Source: Desulfobulbaceae bacterium (GTDB lineage Bacteria > Desulfobacterota > Desulfobulbia > Desulfobulbales > SURF-16). Taken from it: 64,000 nucleotides of DNA. The stretch spans positions 1 through 64,000 of the forward strand of contig JAHLLM010000013.1 in NCBI GenBank assembly GCA_020444175.1. The letters are read 5' to 3'. The stretch's first letter is position 1. Each line of letters opens with the position of its first letter. The notes below the pieces were generated by a model. It saw only the letters and a list, made by a program, of their open reading frames with translations, was not told the origin of the DNA and did no database searches. A program made the translations under genes and the position numbers. Positions 27,662 to 36,447 of the stretch are shown here, in pieces.

Positions 27662-29326
27662 CTATTTACGACGAAGCTCCGCCCTCACAGCCAACCCCAA
27701 TTTTTCAATGACATAGGGTTTTCTCACATAAGCCCCCGCACCAAGTGCCTGAACGTCATGCACTCGATCAGACTCTGAAAAACCGCTGACAATAATCGCT
27801 TTCTGTTTAGGAAAAATCTCAATGACACGTGTATAGGTGTCAAGTCCGTCCATGCCGGGCTCCATGATCATGTCCAAAACCATTAAATCAACATGATGCT
27901 CAGTCAAGCAGGTGATTGCCTCCTCGCCGCTGGATACACTTGACACATTATAATTCAGCGCCCTGAGCATACGGACTGCCAGATCGCGCTGCTCACTTAC
28001 ATCATCCACCACAAGAATGGATTCACCGTTGCCCATATATTCAGACATTGACACAGGAACTGCTTCAGGTGAAATTCCTTCCCGTGTTACTGGAAAATAT
28101 AAGGTGAAAGTACTCCCTTTCCCTTGTTCACTCTGAATATTGATGTATCCATGATGATCCTTCACGGTACCCCAAACCACGGCCAATCCTAAACCTGTTC
28201 CGCTTCTCCCCATAACCTTTTTTGTATAAAACGGCTCAAAGATGCGCTTCAGATCAGCCGCACATATTCCCTCCCCTGTATCTGAAACTGAAAGAACCAC
28301 ATAGTCACCCTTTCGAACTTTATCATATCCATGAATCGGCTTGTCCAGATAGCAATTGGCCGTCTTGATGGTCAAAATGCCCTCTTGCGGCATGGCCTCA
28401 ACAGCATTCGATGCCAGATTGAACAACGCCTTGCTGAGATGTACCGGAGACCCGGAAATGCACAACAGGTCAGGTTCAAGGTCGATGTTGATTTGTATGG
28501 ACGGATGGTAGGAATGGAGTCCTTCAAACTCCGGCGACAATTGTGTTTCGGTGATGATACTGTTCAGGTTGAGAACTTGTCGGCCTGAGACCCCCCTCCT
28601 GGCCATGGTCAGAAGATCATCCACAATCGCGGCAGCCTTCTGCCCCCCTTTCATAATGTTCGTAAGGTAGGGTAGGGACTGGCTTGAGCTGTCAGTAGTC
28701 AGCAAGAGTAGTTGAGCGTAGCCGACAACAACACCCAGCACATTGTTAAGATCGTGGGCAACGCCGCCTGCCAAGGTTCCCAAGGCCTCCATCTTCTCCG
28801 CCCTGTGCAATCGTTCTTTCAGCTTTTGTTTTTCCTTCTCAGCCTTATGAAACGCCTCTTCTGCCCGCTTACGTTCGCTGATATTCATGAGGACCGCCAC
28901 TCTGGCCTTATGTCCTCTGTATTGCATCTCTCGAACCCTAATTTCAAGTGGCAACCTGCTACCATCTTTTTTCAGCCCAACAGATTCATATGGACCAAGA
29001 CTCCCCGAGGAAACCTGTTTCATCAGAGAATCAAGAGCTTCAGGGGCCACGGTCAACGGTAATGCCTGTCTCCCAATCAACTCCTCTGGTTCGTAGCCGA
29101 ACATCTCAAAATATTGGTCGTTTGCGCTAAGCAGAAGACCTCCATCGTGAATAATCACGGCATCAAAGGCGGCACCTGAAAGACAACGAAACTTTTCTTC
29201 ACTTTCCCGTAGTGCTTCCTCCGTCCGTTTACCCTCTGATACTAATTTTTCCATTTCCTGAATTCTCTGTTTTAAGGCAGATACTTCTTTTAGCAGTTCT
29301 TGATTCATTCGAGCTTGATCGTTCAT
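27662..29326 (-). CDS. Hybrid PAS histidine kinase with C-terminal receiver
   Basis: 554 residues: N-terminal coiled coil (1-40), PAS (about 40-160), HisKA with MEALGTLAGGVAHDLNNVLG, ATPase domain (DTGEGI, GRSGTGLGLAVVWGTV) and a C-terminal receiver (about 435-550) with phospho-accepting Asp in DLMVLDMIMEP and conserved Lys in YVRKPY. No transmembrane segment. A cytosolic hybrid kinase placed upstream of the PAS kinase at 26314; the receiver could pass phosphate to an unseen phosphotransfer protein. Confidence 0.93.
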   Translation of the reverse strand: MNDQARMNQELLKEVSALKQRIQEMEKLVSEGKRTEEALRESEEKFRCLSGAAFDAVIIHDGGLLLSANDQYFEMFGYEPEELIGRQALPLTVAPEALDSLMKQVSSGSLGPYESVGLKKDGSRLPLEIRVREMQYRGHKARVAVLMNISERKRAEEAFHKAEKEKQKLKERLHRAEKMEALGTLAGGVAHDLNNVLGVVVGYAQLLLLTTDSSSQSLPYLTNIMKGGQKAAAIVDDLLTMARRGVSGRQVLNLNSIITETQLSPEFEGLHSYHPSIQINIDLEPDLLCISGSPVHLSKALFNLASNAVEAMPQEGILTIKTANCYLDKPIHGYDKVRKGDYVVLSVSDTGEGICAADLKRIFEPFYTKKVMGRSGTGLGLAVVWGTVKDHHGYINIQSEQGKGSTFTLYFPVTREGISPEAVPVSMSEYMGNGESILVVDDVSEQRDLAVRMLRALNYNVSSVSSGEEAITCLTEHHVDLMVLDMIMEPGMDGLDTYTRVIEIFPKQKAIIVSGFSESDRVHDVQALGAGAYVRKPYVIEKLGLAVRAELRRK

Positions 29327-29465
29327 AGTTTATCCGGCAAGAAAGAAATAAGGAGCTTACTTTGAATAAAATTAGAGATACTTTAGCTGCGATCTTCACG
29401 TTTTTTGAAATACTGTCTTACAAGGTGTAATGTCCTGTTCTTTCCGCTTGTTGGTCAACACTTTA

Positions 29466-29655
29466 GCAGGCTGTTGAAAAATGTAGCGAGCGTAGCGGAG
29501 ACAAGGAAAAATGAGGCGAAAAAGCACAGTTTACATGGAGTAAATGAGCATTTCGGAGTCTCACTCTGTTCGCTTACCTGAGCCGAATTTTGACGCAGTA
29601 TCAGCAGATAGCGAACAAAGTGAGACTTCGAGCGCAGTAGTTTTTCAACAGCCTA
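29466..29655. repeat. Complete CAGGCTGTTGAAA palindromic element
   Basis: About 190 bp bounded by AGGCTGTTGAAAAA and TTTTTCAACAGCCT, a perfect terminal inverted repeat. A second, nested inverted repeat (GTCTCACT.TGTTCGCT at 29558 with AGCGAAC...AGTGAGAC at 29609) lies inside. No coding capacity. The terminal motif is shared by the fragments at 25825 and 26202. A non-autonomous mobile or REP-type element is the best reading. Confidence 0.8.
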
Positions 29656-29874
29656 TTAGGCATTTCATCAATATGATTTTAGCAAGTTCGCATGTAAAGA
29701 TCAGCTCCTTTCTTTAAAGATCGCCAACCGTCGTCATCAACAAATTGATCCAGCTATGAAAGAGTGACACCAGGTAAATCATTGAAAATAACAATGGCAG
29801 AAAGAAATTATGATTCAGATACTAAACGCAAAGCAATTTCAGCGGACAGAGGAAGCAAGTCGAACGCTAGCTGG

Positions 29875-30013
29875 TGCCTGTCCATAAATGGTCTTTTTAC
29901 TCAATATCTGCGTCTTGCTCAAAAAATCATCCTCGGAATATCACATATATGCCTCCGGTAATTTTTTTCGCAGTCCTTGATCTTGAACAAAAATCCTCAT
30001 CTCTGGACAGGCA
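29875..30013. repeat. TGCCTGTCCA inverted-repeat element
   Basis: 139 bp bounded by TGCCTGTCCA and TGGACAGGCA (perfect 10-base terminal inverted repeat, extendable with a few mismatches). The right-hand 85 bases recur with about 80 percent identity at 39629-39714. Together with the previous element it fills most of the 708-bp gap between 29327 and 30034; no gene is evident there. Confidence 0.7.
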
Positions 30014-30034
30014 CTAACTGAAAGAGCAGAAAAT

Positions 30035-30664
30035 TCAGGAAATTGTTATATCAAATTTTGTCAGTTCCCATTGTTTTTCATACTCCATGATGTAAGCAAC
30101 CTTATCTATAAATTCAACATCATATCCAAACCTTTTGAGAATATGAAAAGCAACCTCAATACCGGAGGTAATACCACCACCAGTGATGATACGACCGGAA
30201 TCAACGACCCGGTGTCTATCAATAATGCAATGTGGAGCAAGCTGAGCAAGACGATCAATAGGAACTATAGGTTCATTGGGGTCACCATTTTTTCTGTTTG
30301 TTGCCTTTAGGCCATCAAGAAGTCCTGCAACACCATAAACCCAAGACCCGGTACAAACACTGACAAGGAGTGTTTCCGGCGGAACTGATTTTACAAAACG
30401 CAGTAATCTTTTATTATGAATTTCCGGTCGTGTTCCTATACCGCCAGGAATAAGAAAGGCATCCATACTCGGATTGTCATTTAATCCATATTTCGGAATA
30501 ACTCTCAGTCCTCCCGTTGCTACGACAGGCAGGTTGGTATCACCCACCAAAAATGTTTCAAGCTCAGGATCCATTCTTTTGGCTACGGCAAAAACTCCGG
30601 TGGGGCCGGCCCAATCAATAACTTCCGCGTTGTCGAAAATGTAAACACCTAATCTTTTGTTCAT
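30035..30664 (-). CDS. DJ-1/PfpI family protein
   Basis: 209 residues of the DJ-1/ThiJ/PfpI superfamily, the single-domain branch that includes isonitrile hydratase-like proteins. N-terminal RLGVYIFDNAEVIDWAGP, FLIPGGIGTRP, then the nucleophile elbow SVCTGSWVYGVAGLLDG containing the catalytic-type cysteine. No AraC DNA-binding domain follows. The ATG with GGAGGTTGCA in front was preferred over one 12 bases earlier. Two TetR-type operators precede it and the TetR gene lies directly upstream, so it is probably the regulated target. Substrate unknown; a glyoxalase or electrophile-detoxifying role is possible. Confidence 0.88.
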   Translation of the reverse strand: MNKRLGVYIFDNAEVIDWAGPTGVFAVAKRMDPELETFLVGDTNLPVVATGGLRVIPKYGLNDNPSMDAFLIPGGIGTRPEIHNKRLLRFVKSVPPETLLVSVCTGSWVYGVAGLLDGLKATNRKNGDPNEPIVPIDRLAQLAPHCIIDRHRVVDSGRIITGGGITSGIEVAFHILKRFGYDVEFIDKVAYIMEYEKQWELTKFDITIS

Positions 30665-30690
30665 TGCAACCTCCATTTTCCTTACAGCTT

Positions 30691-30704
30691 ACAGACCAGT
30701 CTGT
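30691..30704. promoter_or_regulatory. TetR-type operator 1 (ACAGACnnGTCTGT)
   Basis: ACAGACCAGTCTGT, perfect 6-base arms with a 2-base centre, located 27 bp upstream of the DJ-1 family start. Confidence 0.75.
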
Positions 30705-30758
30705 CTGCAAACCGATGTTGCTTTGAGTAAGTTTTCATAAACCGCCAAAACAAAAAAT

Positions 30759-30772
30759 ACAGACAAGTCTGT
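30759..30772. promoter_or_regulatory. TetR-type operator 2 (ACAGACnnGTCTGT)
   Basis: ACAGACAAGTCTGT, same arms as the sites at 30691 and 31395; lies between the TetR stop codon and the DJ-1 gene. Confidence 0.75.
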
Positions 30773-30791
30773 CTTGGTGTGCTTAAAAAAA

Positions 30792-31376
30792 TTACTCGCC
30801 TATTAATGCTTCCACGGCTTTCTGTGCAGCTTCAATGGGCCAAACTGAACTGTAGTTTTGGCTAGATACGATGGCACCCTCCACCAAGATATAGACGATT
30901 TTTGCTAACTCTACCGGGTCAGAGCTGGTCGGTTCATCTTTTGATTCAAAAAAATCAGCCATGGTTTCAAGAATATATTTTTGCAGGCTATTTTTATGTT
31001 TTACAACTTCATTTCTTATCTCTGAGTCAGCTAAGGGGACTTCCGATGCTATATTCAAGAACGCACATCCGCGATAATTACTTTCCTGCATCCACTCTTT
31101 AAGAAATGAAAATATACCTGTCAGCTTTTTTCGGGGGGCAGAATCGCTCTTAATACTATCAGTCAGCCACCCCATCCAGATTTTATGCCGTGCTTGCAAG
31201 TATGCAAGACACAAAGCTTCTTTTGATGGAAAATTGGCATAAAATGTTGCTTTTGCCACCTGTGACTCTGAGATGATTTGATTAATGCCGGTAGCTAAAT
31301 ATCCCTGCTTATAAAATAGATTTAATGCCGTTTCTATTATTCGATCTCGAGCCGTATTTTCATTTTTAGTAGCCAT
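30792..31376 (-). CDS. TetR/AcrR family repressor
   Basis: 194 residues. N-terminal helix-turn-helix: TARDRIIETALNLFYKQGYLATGINQIISES, visible in part as ALNLFYKQGY, then QVAKATFYANFPSKEAL. The ligand-binding C-terminal half is typical of TetR proteins that respond to reactive electrophiles, with CAFLN and other scattered cysteines. I start at MATKNENT; a frame extension to 31424 would run through the operator at 31395. Three identical-arm operators, one in its own promoter and two before the downstream DJ-1 gene, imply autoregulation and control of that gene. Confidence 0.93.
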   Translation of the reverse strand: MATKNENTARDRIIETALNLFYKQGYLATGINQIISESQVAKATFYANFPSKEALCLAYLQARHKIWMGWLTDSIKSDSAPRKKLTGIFSFLKEWMQESNYRGCAFLNIASEVPLADSEIRNEVVKHKNSLQKYILETMADFFESKDEPTSSDPVELAKIVYILVEGAIVSSQNYSSVWPIEAAQKAVEALIGE

Positions 31377-31394
31377 GCGACAAGAATAAACCAG

Positions 31395-31408
31395 ACAGAC
31401 CTGTCTGT
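31395..31408. promoter_or_regulatory. TetR-type operator 3, autoregulatory position
   Basis: ACAGACCTGTCTGT, 19 bp upstream of the TetR start codon. Same arms as the two downstream sites. Confidence 0.75.
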
Positions 31409-31510
31409 CAAGAAGCACTTGCAAAATATTCCCTTTTCAAGAAAAAAGGACGCCAAGCCCACCGGATTGTGCGGAGCAAGGCGGGACACAATTCCGAGTA
31501 AAATGACAGG

Positions 31511-31894
31511 TTATACCGAATTTATTACATTATTAATTTCATTCTCAGATCGAACAACAACAACCTTATGCTGTGGATTTGTAATTTCATGAAATGTTTG
31601 CAGCATTCTCCCAATTCCGTACGCTAAATTTTTTTCACAAACAAATATTGTCGCATCGATTAGACGCTTGTTTTTCGGCTCTTGATAACTCTCTGTAATT
31701 CTACTACTTTCGGTAAATGAAATTTTAAAATCAGTGACATGTGTGAAATATACTATTTCAATTGCACCAGGCTTTATTTCTTTATCGTTTTCCAGCCTGT
31801 CAAAGTATTCAATTGTTTGCCCTAAGTCCAACACTCCTTTCGGGAATGCTTCTATGCGCCTTCCATCTAAAGATACTTTATATTCAATTGACAC
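31511..31894 (-). CDS. Unknown protein, 127 residues
   Basis: Not recognised. The sequence alternates short beta-strand and helix segments (MSIEYKVSLDGRRIEAFPKG, IEIVYFTHVTDFKISF, DATIFVCEKNLAYGIGRML, KVVVVRSENEINNVI). The overall pattern recalls SpoIIAA/STAS-like folds, but this is only an impression. No signal peptide or membrane segment. Monocistronic; upstream gene TetR is 86 bp away. Confidence 0.65.
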   Translation of the reverse strand: MSIEYKVSLDGRRIEAFPKGVLDLGQTIEYFDRLENDKEIKPGAIEIVYFTHVTDFKISFTESSRITESYQEPKNKRLIDATIFVCEKNLAYGIGRMLQTFHEITNPQHKVVVVRSENEINNVINSV

Positions 31895-32106
31895 ATCGAC
31901 ACCTGTTGTTCTGTTTAGAGTTCATGGTATAAGGTCCCCCGGATGACAGGCACCATGGAGCGATGGACATCCGGCAGACGATAAGTGGAAAATTTTCCAT
32001 GCCAACATGCCACAGAGATGCCTTTTACCCCACCTATTGTGATATTATAGCATTAAAAAAGAACCTAAATTCAAGACAAAACTCCGGGAGTTATGGCGAG
32101 GTTGGA

Positions 32107-32148
32107 CAAAAAAACCTGAACAACAAAATCAAACATTGTTCAGGTTTC
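32107..32148 (-). terminator. Terminator after the siroheme protein gene
   Basis: Stem AACCTGAACAA/TTGTTCAGGTT followed on the minus strand by a run of seven T. Confidence 0.8.
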
Positions 32149-32174
32149 ATATCTTGATGCCGGAGCGAGAGACG

Positions 32175-32777
32175 CTAAGCTGCTTCAGGCCACGGAAATT
32201 CCGGATGATCAAGCAACTTGATCATCCTCTGTTTTTTCTTGGTGTGCTTATCGTGGAAATCCACGAGTTTGACAATGGCGTCGAGCATTTCCTCTTCAGT
32301 CGCTCCGCTTATAATTCGCCGGGCAGTTTTGGGATGCGGGCCGCCTTTTCCTCCGGCGTAGACATCAAATCCGCCCCTGGTCGCCACAACGCCTATGTCC
32401 GTTGTCATGACACCGGAGCAACAGAGTGTGCATCCGGAAACGGCAATTTTGAACTTGGGTTTTGTCGTGGTTTTGTACTTGAATTTCTCAAGAATTTTAT
32501 TTGAGATATCCTCGGTTTCCACAACACCGAGGTTGCAATGGTCTTTTCCCACGCACACCCTGGGCAGAGGGAATTTGCCGGGTGCCTTGAAATCAGCGCC
32601 AAGGGCGGCAAGTTCAGCCTTAACCTCATCGGCATTTTCTTCGGGGACATTAATCAGTCGCAGGTTCTGAGCCGTTGACAGATATACTCCCAGATTAAAC
32701 TTTGCCGCCATTTCATGGGCTTTGTTCATAATATCGAGGGGCAGCCGACCGGCTGGAAGTAAAACCGTTATATTCAT
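32175..32777 (-). CDS. Small siroheme / 4Fe-4S sulfite reductase-like protein
   Basis: 200 residues with one ferredoxin-like half-domain (1-65) and one siroheme/4Fe-4S domain. The coupled-cofactor motif C-X5-C (Cys75, Cys81 in CVGKDHC) and C-X3-C (Cys116, Cys120 in GCTLCCSG) is complete. This is the architecture of the small assimilatory-type, low-spin sulfite reductase of Desulfovibrio and related 'nitrite/sulfite reductase ferredoxin-like half domain' proteins. Stand-alone, followed by a terminator. Electron donor and true substrate (sulfite, nitrite or other) are not evident. Confidence 0.88.
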   Translation of the reverse strand: MNITVLLPAGRLPLDIMNKAHEMAAKFNLGVYLSTAQNLRLINVPEENADEVKAELAALGADFKAPGKFPLPRVCVGKDHCNLGVVETEDISNKILEKFKYKTTTKPKFKIAVSGCTLCCSGVMTTDIGVVATRGGFDVYAGGKGGPHPKTARRIISGATEEEMLDAIVKLVDFHDKHTKKKQRMIKLLDHPEFPWPEAA

Positions 32778-32933
32778 AGTATTTCACCTTTATTTGGAGA
32801 GATTGAAATAGGAAATCGTTTAAAAAAAATCCTATACCCTAATTTTTCCGCCCTTTCAAAAAAAATTTATAGCCCTTTCAGTTCTCAACGAGTAAATAAC
32901 CATGGATATAAAGAATTTACAGGGAGGAATAAA

Positions 32934-33365
32934 ATGGGACACCACGCGCACAACCCCTATGGAGCAGGGGATAAAGCGGTCAGGGCTATTGACCGGAAAA
33001 GAGAAAAAGAGCGTAGATTCATGCTCTCGGCGGCTTTTAAGTATGCCGATGACCTGGCCATGAAGCTTGTTCAGCGCCTGCTTGACAACAAGATTATCGA
33101 AACAACTTCTGAAAGTGCAATCCGGGAAGTTTTTGCCAACCTGCTGCAAAACCTGCAGGACATGGAAGAGTTTGATATGAATTTCAAGATTGCGCCGATC
33201 CGCCAGCTTACGGTTAATCCGAATTTCATCAGCCTCTATCTGACCCAATACATTATCGAAGATCTTATTAACCATTCTAAAATTGATGATGTTTATGGAG
33301 ATGATATCGATATCTACAAAGCCGTTGATTCAGTAATGGATAAAATTCGTCCAAAAGAGAAATAA
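32934..33365 (+). CDS. Unknown helical protein in radical SAM operon
   Basis: 143 residues, largely helical, not recognised. N-terminus MGHHAHNPYGAG followed by a basic KREKERR stretch, then long amphipathic helices. GGGAGGAAT precedes the ATG. Ten base pairs before the radical SAM gene, so the two are very probably co-expressed. No cysteines for cofactor binding. Confidence 0.7.
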   Translation: MGHHAHNPYGAGDKAVRAIDRKREKERRFMLSAAFKYADDLAMKLVQRLLDNKIIETTSESAIREVFANLLQNLQDMEEFDMNFKIAPIRQLTVNPNFISLYLTQYIIEDLINHSKIDDVYGDDIDIYKAVDSVMDKIRPKEK

Positions 33366-33375
33366 AATCAACTCA

Positions 33376-34671
33376 ATGAGGAACTCAGCGCATCCAGACC
33401 AAATGCCGTGCCTGATTTTTGCCAATGAAAAAGGTGAAATCCTTGATTTTCCCGAGCTTGAAATGGCTGGTCGCAGCGGTTCCTGGTACTCCCGTCCTGA
33501 ACTGACCGACATCATTCCTCTTCCCGAAGGAAGCGATCTCTTTGTCCTGCCGGGAAGAGTTCCAATCGGTATTGAAAAAAACACAGGCGACCCGGTGCTT
33601 GTTGATGCCAACCCCTATGCACCCCATGAAGGGCTGCAGGCAGTAGCGGCCTTTATGGCCCCTGCGCATACTGCGCTTTTCAGTGCCGCATTCGAGAAAA
33701 CCGATCCTGATGTCACTCCCCTTCCTCTTTTTGCCTACACTGCGGTTGGCTGGCTGGATGATCGTTTCTGGGTGTGCGGTTTTCGGAGTGATAATGATAA
33801 CCGTCAGGATTTCGCCGGATTCAATGACGGGCAGATTCGCAAAAAAACACTGAAAAAGCAGAGTGACTGTCCAAAAAACAGACTTATCCAGCATCTTGGC
33901 AAGTGCAGTCTCACTTACAGTTGCCCTGCCGCCAAAAACTATTTTTTAGGACGCTATGAGGCCCCCCTTCCCACTTCGCCTGCCTGCAATGCCAAATGCG
34001 TGGGATGCATTTCCCTGCAACCTTCAGGCTGCTGCCCATCCACCCAGGAACGCATAAAATTTGTTCCCAAACCTGCTGAAATTGCCGAAATTGCCGTGGC
34101 CCATCTGCAGACAGCCCAAAGGCCTGTGGTCAGTTTCGGGCAGGGCTGCGAGGGAGAGCCTCTTCTGCAGGCGGACACCATCGAAAAATCAATACGCCTG
34201 ATCCGCAAACAGACAGACAAGGGCACCATTAACTTAAACAGTAATGCCAGCCTGCCAGAGGCCGTGGAACGCCTTGCCGCGGCAGGGCTTGACTCGATCA
34301 GGGTCAGCATAAACAGTGCCCGCAAGGGCTGCCACACCCTCTACTACAGGCCCCAGGGCTTTAATTTCAAGAATGTTCTGGAATCAATACTTGTGATGAA
34401 AAAAGCAGGACGCTTTGTTTCCCTTAATTACTTCATCCTGCCAGGATTTACGGACGATCCCGACGAATACGATGCCCTGTGCGATATCGTTGACCTCTAT
34501 CGTCCCGACCTGATTCAGCTACGCAACCTCAACATGGACCCGGACTGGTACTTTGAAGTTATCCAGCACCCGGCCAAAAAACCTCCCATGGGCATGCGAA
34601 ACTGGCTTGAAAAACTCAAAAAACGATTTCCGGCCCTGCAATTCGGCTATTTTAATCCGCCATTACGATAA
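33376..34671 (+). CDS. Radical SAM protein
   Basis: 431 residues. An unusual N-terminal part of about 200 residues (EKGEILDFPELEMAG, FVLPGRVPIGI) precedes the radical SAM barrel. The 4Fe-4S cluster site is CNAKCVGC (C-X3-C-X2-C) near residue 210, then SFGQGCEGEPLLQ (GGE-like SAM contact), NLNSNASLPE and the C-terminal GYFNPPLR. Extra cysteines after the cluster (QPSGCCPS) may bind a second ligand. Substrate unknown. The last 7 codons and stop are repeated exactly 3.7 kb downstream at 38377. Confidence 0.88.
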   Translation: MRNSAHPDQMPCLIFANEKGEILDFPELEMAGRSGSWYSRPELTDIIPLPEGSDLFVLPGRVPIGIEKNTGDPVLVDANPYAPHEGLQAVAAFMAPAHTALFSAAFEKTDPDVTPLPLFAYTAVGWLDDRFWVCGFRSDNDNRQDFAGFNDGQIRKKTLKKQSDCPKNRLIQHLGKCSLTYSCPAAKNYFLGRYEAPLPTSPACNAKCVGCISLQPSGCCPSTQERIKFVPKPAEIAEIAVAHLQTAQRPVVSFGQGCEGEPLLQADTIEKSIRLIRKQTDKGTINLNSNASLPEAVERLAAAGLDSIRVSINSARKGCHTLYYRPQGFNFKNVLESILVMKKAGRFVSLNYFILPGFTDDPDEYDALCDIVDLYRPDLIQLRNLNMDPDWYFEVIQHPAKKPPMGMRNWLEKLKKRFPALQFGYFNPPLR

Positions 34672-34676
34672 AAAAA
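34650..34676 (+). repeat. 27-bp direct repeat, left copy
   Basis: A 27-base stretch (contains AATCCGCCATTACGATAA and seven A) covering the last codons and stop of the radical SAM gene. Identical and same-orientation to 38377-38403. The pair brackets the porin / binding protein / GGDEF operon. Confidence 0.85.
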
Positions 34677-34764
34677 GCCGAATACTTCGCTTCCAAAAAA
34701 GTATTTCTCGCTCTCCGGCACCCTCTCCTTAGACTGCAAACACTTTCCAGGTTGGTTTCTCTTT

Positions 34765-36447
34765 TTACTCCACCTGGCTTGAGCGCACAAAGCTGTTTCC
34801 CCCGCCTTCTTTGGCCAGATACATTGCGGTATCCGCCTGAGCAATAAGGTCCTCTGTGCTCTTTCCATCATCAGGATACACACTTATCCCTATACTGACA
34901 CCAAGACTGTGGGAGGATTTATCAACCTCAAAGGGAATGATTATTTTCTGGATAATTTTCTCAGCAACCCGTTCTGCATCTTCTGGTTCCTTTAAGCCAC
35001 TCAAGAGAAAAATAAACTCATCCCCGCCCATACGAGCCACGATATCATCTGCCCGGACAATTGCATTCAGTCTGCCGCCAACCTCCTTGAGTACCAGGTC
35101 TCCAACATCGTGGCCGAATGTATCGTTAATGGGTTTAAATTTATCAAGGTCAAGGTAAAGAAGCGCAAAGACGCGATTATGCCGCTTGGCATCAAGCAGT
35201 GCACGGTCCAGACACTGAAAGAAAAGATTGCGGTTGGCAAGCCCGGTGAGAGGATCATAATGGGCCATTTCCTTTAATTTCTGTTCAGCATTTTTTAATT
35301 CGGTAATATCATTAAATACACAGATTATCCCCTGCAACTCATCGGCTTCGTTGGACATCAAAGATCCGGAGAAATAGGCGGGAAATATCCGTCCTGTCTT
35401 GGAACAACAGGTTGTGTTCATATTTTGCACCGGGCCACCGGCAATTACTTGCTTCACTGTTGAAGCTGATATTTCATCGTCAGCGCTACTGGCAAAAAGA
35501 AGGCCTGCCTGCTTGCCGATAAGCTCATCCTCCCTGTATCCAAAAAGATCAATTGCCCGCTGATTGATTGTCTGTATTGCCATGTCCGGTTTAAGAACAA
35601 GCAAGGCTTCCGACATATTATGAATTATATTGTCTACATACTTTTTGGAAACTGTTGTTGTTTTAAGATTCTCAGTCAAATTCCAGAAGGACACGGCAAG
35701 ATGACCTATTTCGTCTGAACGCTCTGTGGCAGGCGGCTCAATAACACTTTGCCCCAGTGAAAAACGTTTTATGTTGTCAAGAATCTTTGAAATTGGCGTA
35801 ATGAGAAGTTTGGAAGAAACACGATTCACGATGAAGGCCACACAGAGCAACACGGTGAAAAAAAGAGTACCGAGGAACAATACAGTATAGAGTCCCTGTT
35901 TCTTGTCTTGCTCTATATTATCAGTCAGCGATGTAGCGAATCTGTCGCTCATGCTTCTAATATCTTTTTCAAGAGCTCCCTGCATCTGACCCAACTCCTG
36001 TATCTTCTTCTGATGCTCACGGGACAAATTTTCAATATCAGTATGGGAATAGACCTTTTCTGCCAGATCTGAAAAGGCTAAATAATCCTCCCTGATCGTC
36101 AGCACCTCTTTCTGCAATACCGGTGAGCAAGGCGAATTTTTCACAATAAGTAACGTTTTTTCTATGAGTTCCAGCATGTCGGACTTTAATGCATTGGCCT
36201 TTACGACCAAATTTTGTTCGCCGACCAAGAAAGCGTCTTCATACTCGCCGGTCTGTAATTCAAAGGTATGAAGCAACTGGGAACTAAATGAAGCCAGGGG
36301 GTAGTGTTCAACCTGAAGATGTGAAAGATTTTCATACTGCCGAATATTTGTATAAAAGCCGGCAATAGTGGCAATGAGATAGCCGCCAAGGGCAATAGTG
36401 ACGCAAAACCAGATTTTAGAACGTATGCTGCACAGAAAGCACTTCAT
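34765..36447 (-). CDS. Membrane PAS-GGDEF diguanylate cyclase
   Basis: 560 residues. Transmembrane segments near 10-30 and 185-210 frame a periplasmic helical sensor. HAMP (about 210-260), PAS (about 270-380) and GGDEF (about 390-555) follow. The catalytic motif ARMGGDEFIFLLSG is intact, as is DKFKPINDTFGHDVGD, so it should synthesise cyclic di-GMP. An RxxD inhibitory site appears as RADD before the motif, not exactly at the usual distance. Its ATG overlaps the TGA of the upstream binding-protein gene (ATGA), implying translational coupling and a ligand-sensing pair. Confidence 0.93.
   Translation of the reverse strand: MKCFLCSIRSKIWFCVTIALGGYLIATIAGFYTNIRQYENLSHLQVEHYPLASFSSQLLHTFELQTGEYEDAFLVGEQNLVVKANALKSDMLELIEKTLLIVKNSPCSPVLQKEVLTIREDYLAFSDLAEKVYSHTDIENLSREHQKKIQELGQMQGALEKDIRSMSDRFATSLTDNIEQDKKQGLYTVLFLGTLFFTVLLCVAFIVNRVSSKLLITPISKILDNIKRFSLGQSVIEPPATERSDEIGHLAVSFWNLTENLKTTTVSKKYVDNIIHNMSEALLVLKPDMAIQTINQRAIDLFGYREDELIGKQAGLLFASSADDEISASTVKQVIAGGPVQNMNTTCCSKTGRIFPAYFSGSLMSNEADELQGIICVFNDITELKNAEQKLKEMAHYDPLTGLANRNLFFQCLDRALLDAKRHNRVFALLYLDLDKFKPINDTFGHDVGDLVLKEVGGRLNAIVRADDIVARMGGDEFIFLLSGLKEPEDAERVAEKIIQKIIIPFEVDKSSHSLGVSIGISVYPDDGKSTEDLIAQADTAMYLAKEGGGNSFVRSSQVE

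Noticed and set aside
29764-29961. 65-residue plus-strand frame
   Set aside because: Mostly inside the inverted-repeat element at 29875; not credible.
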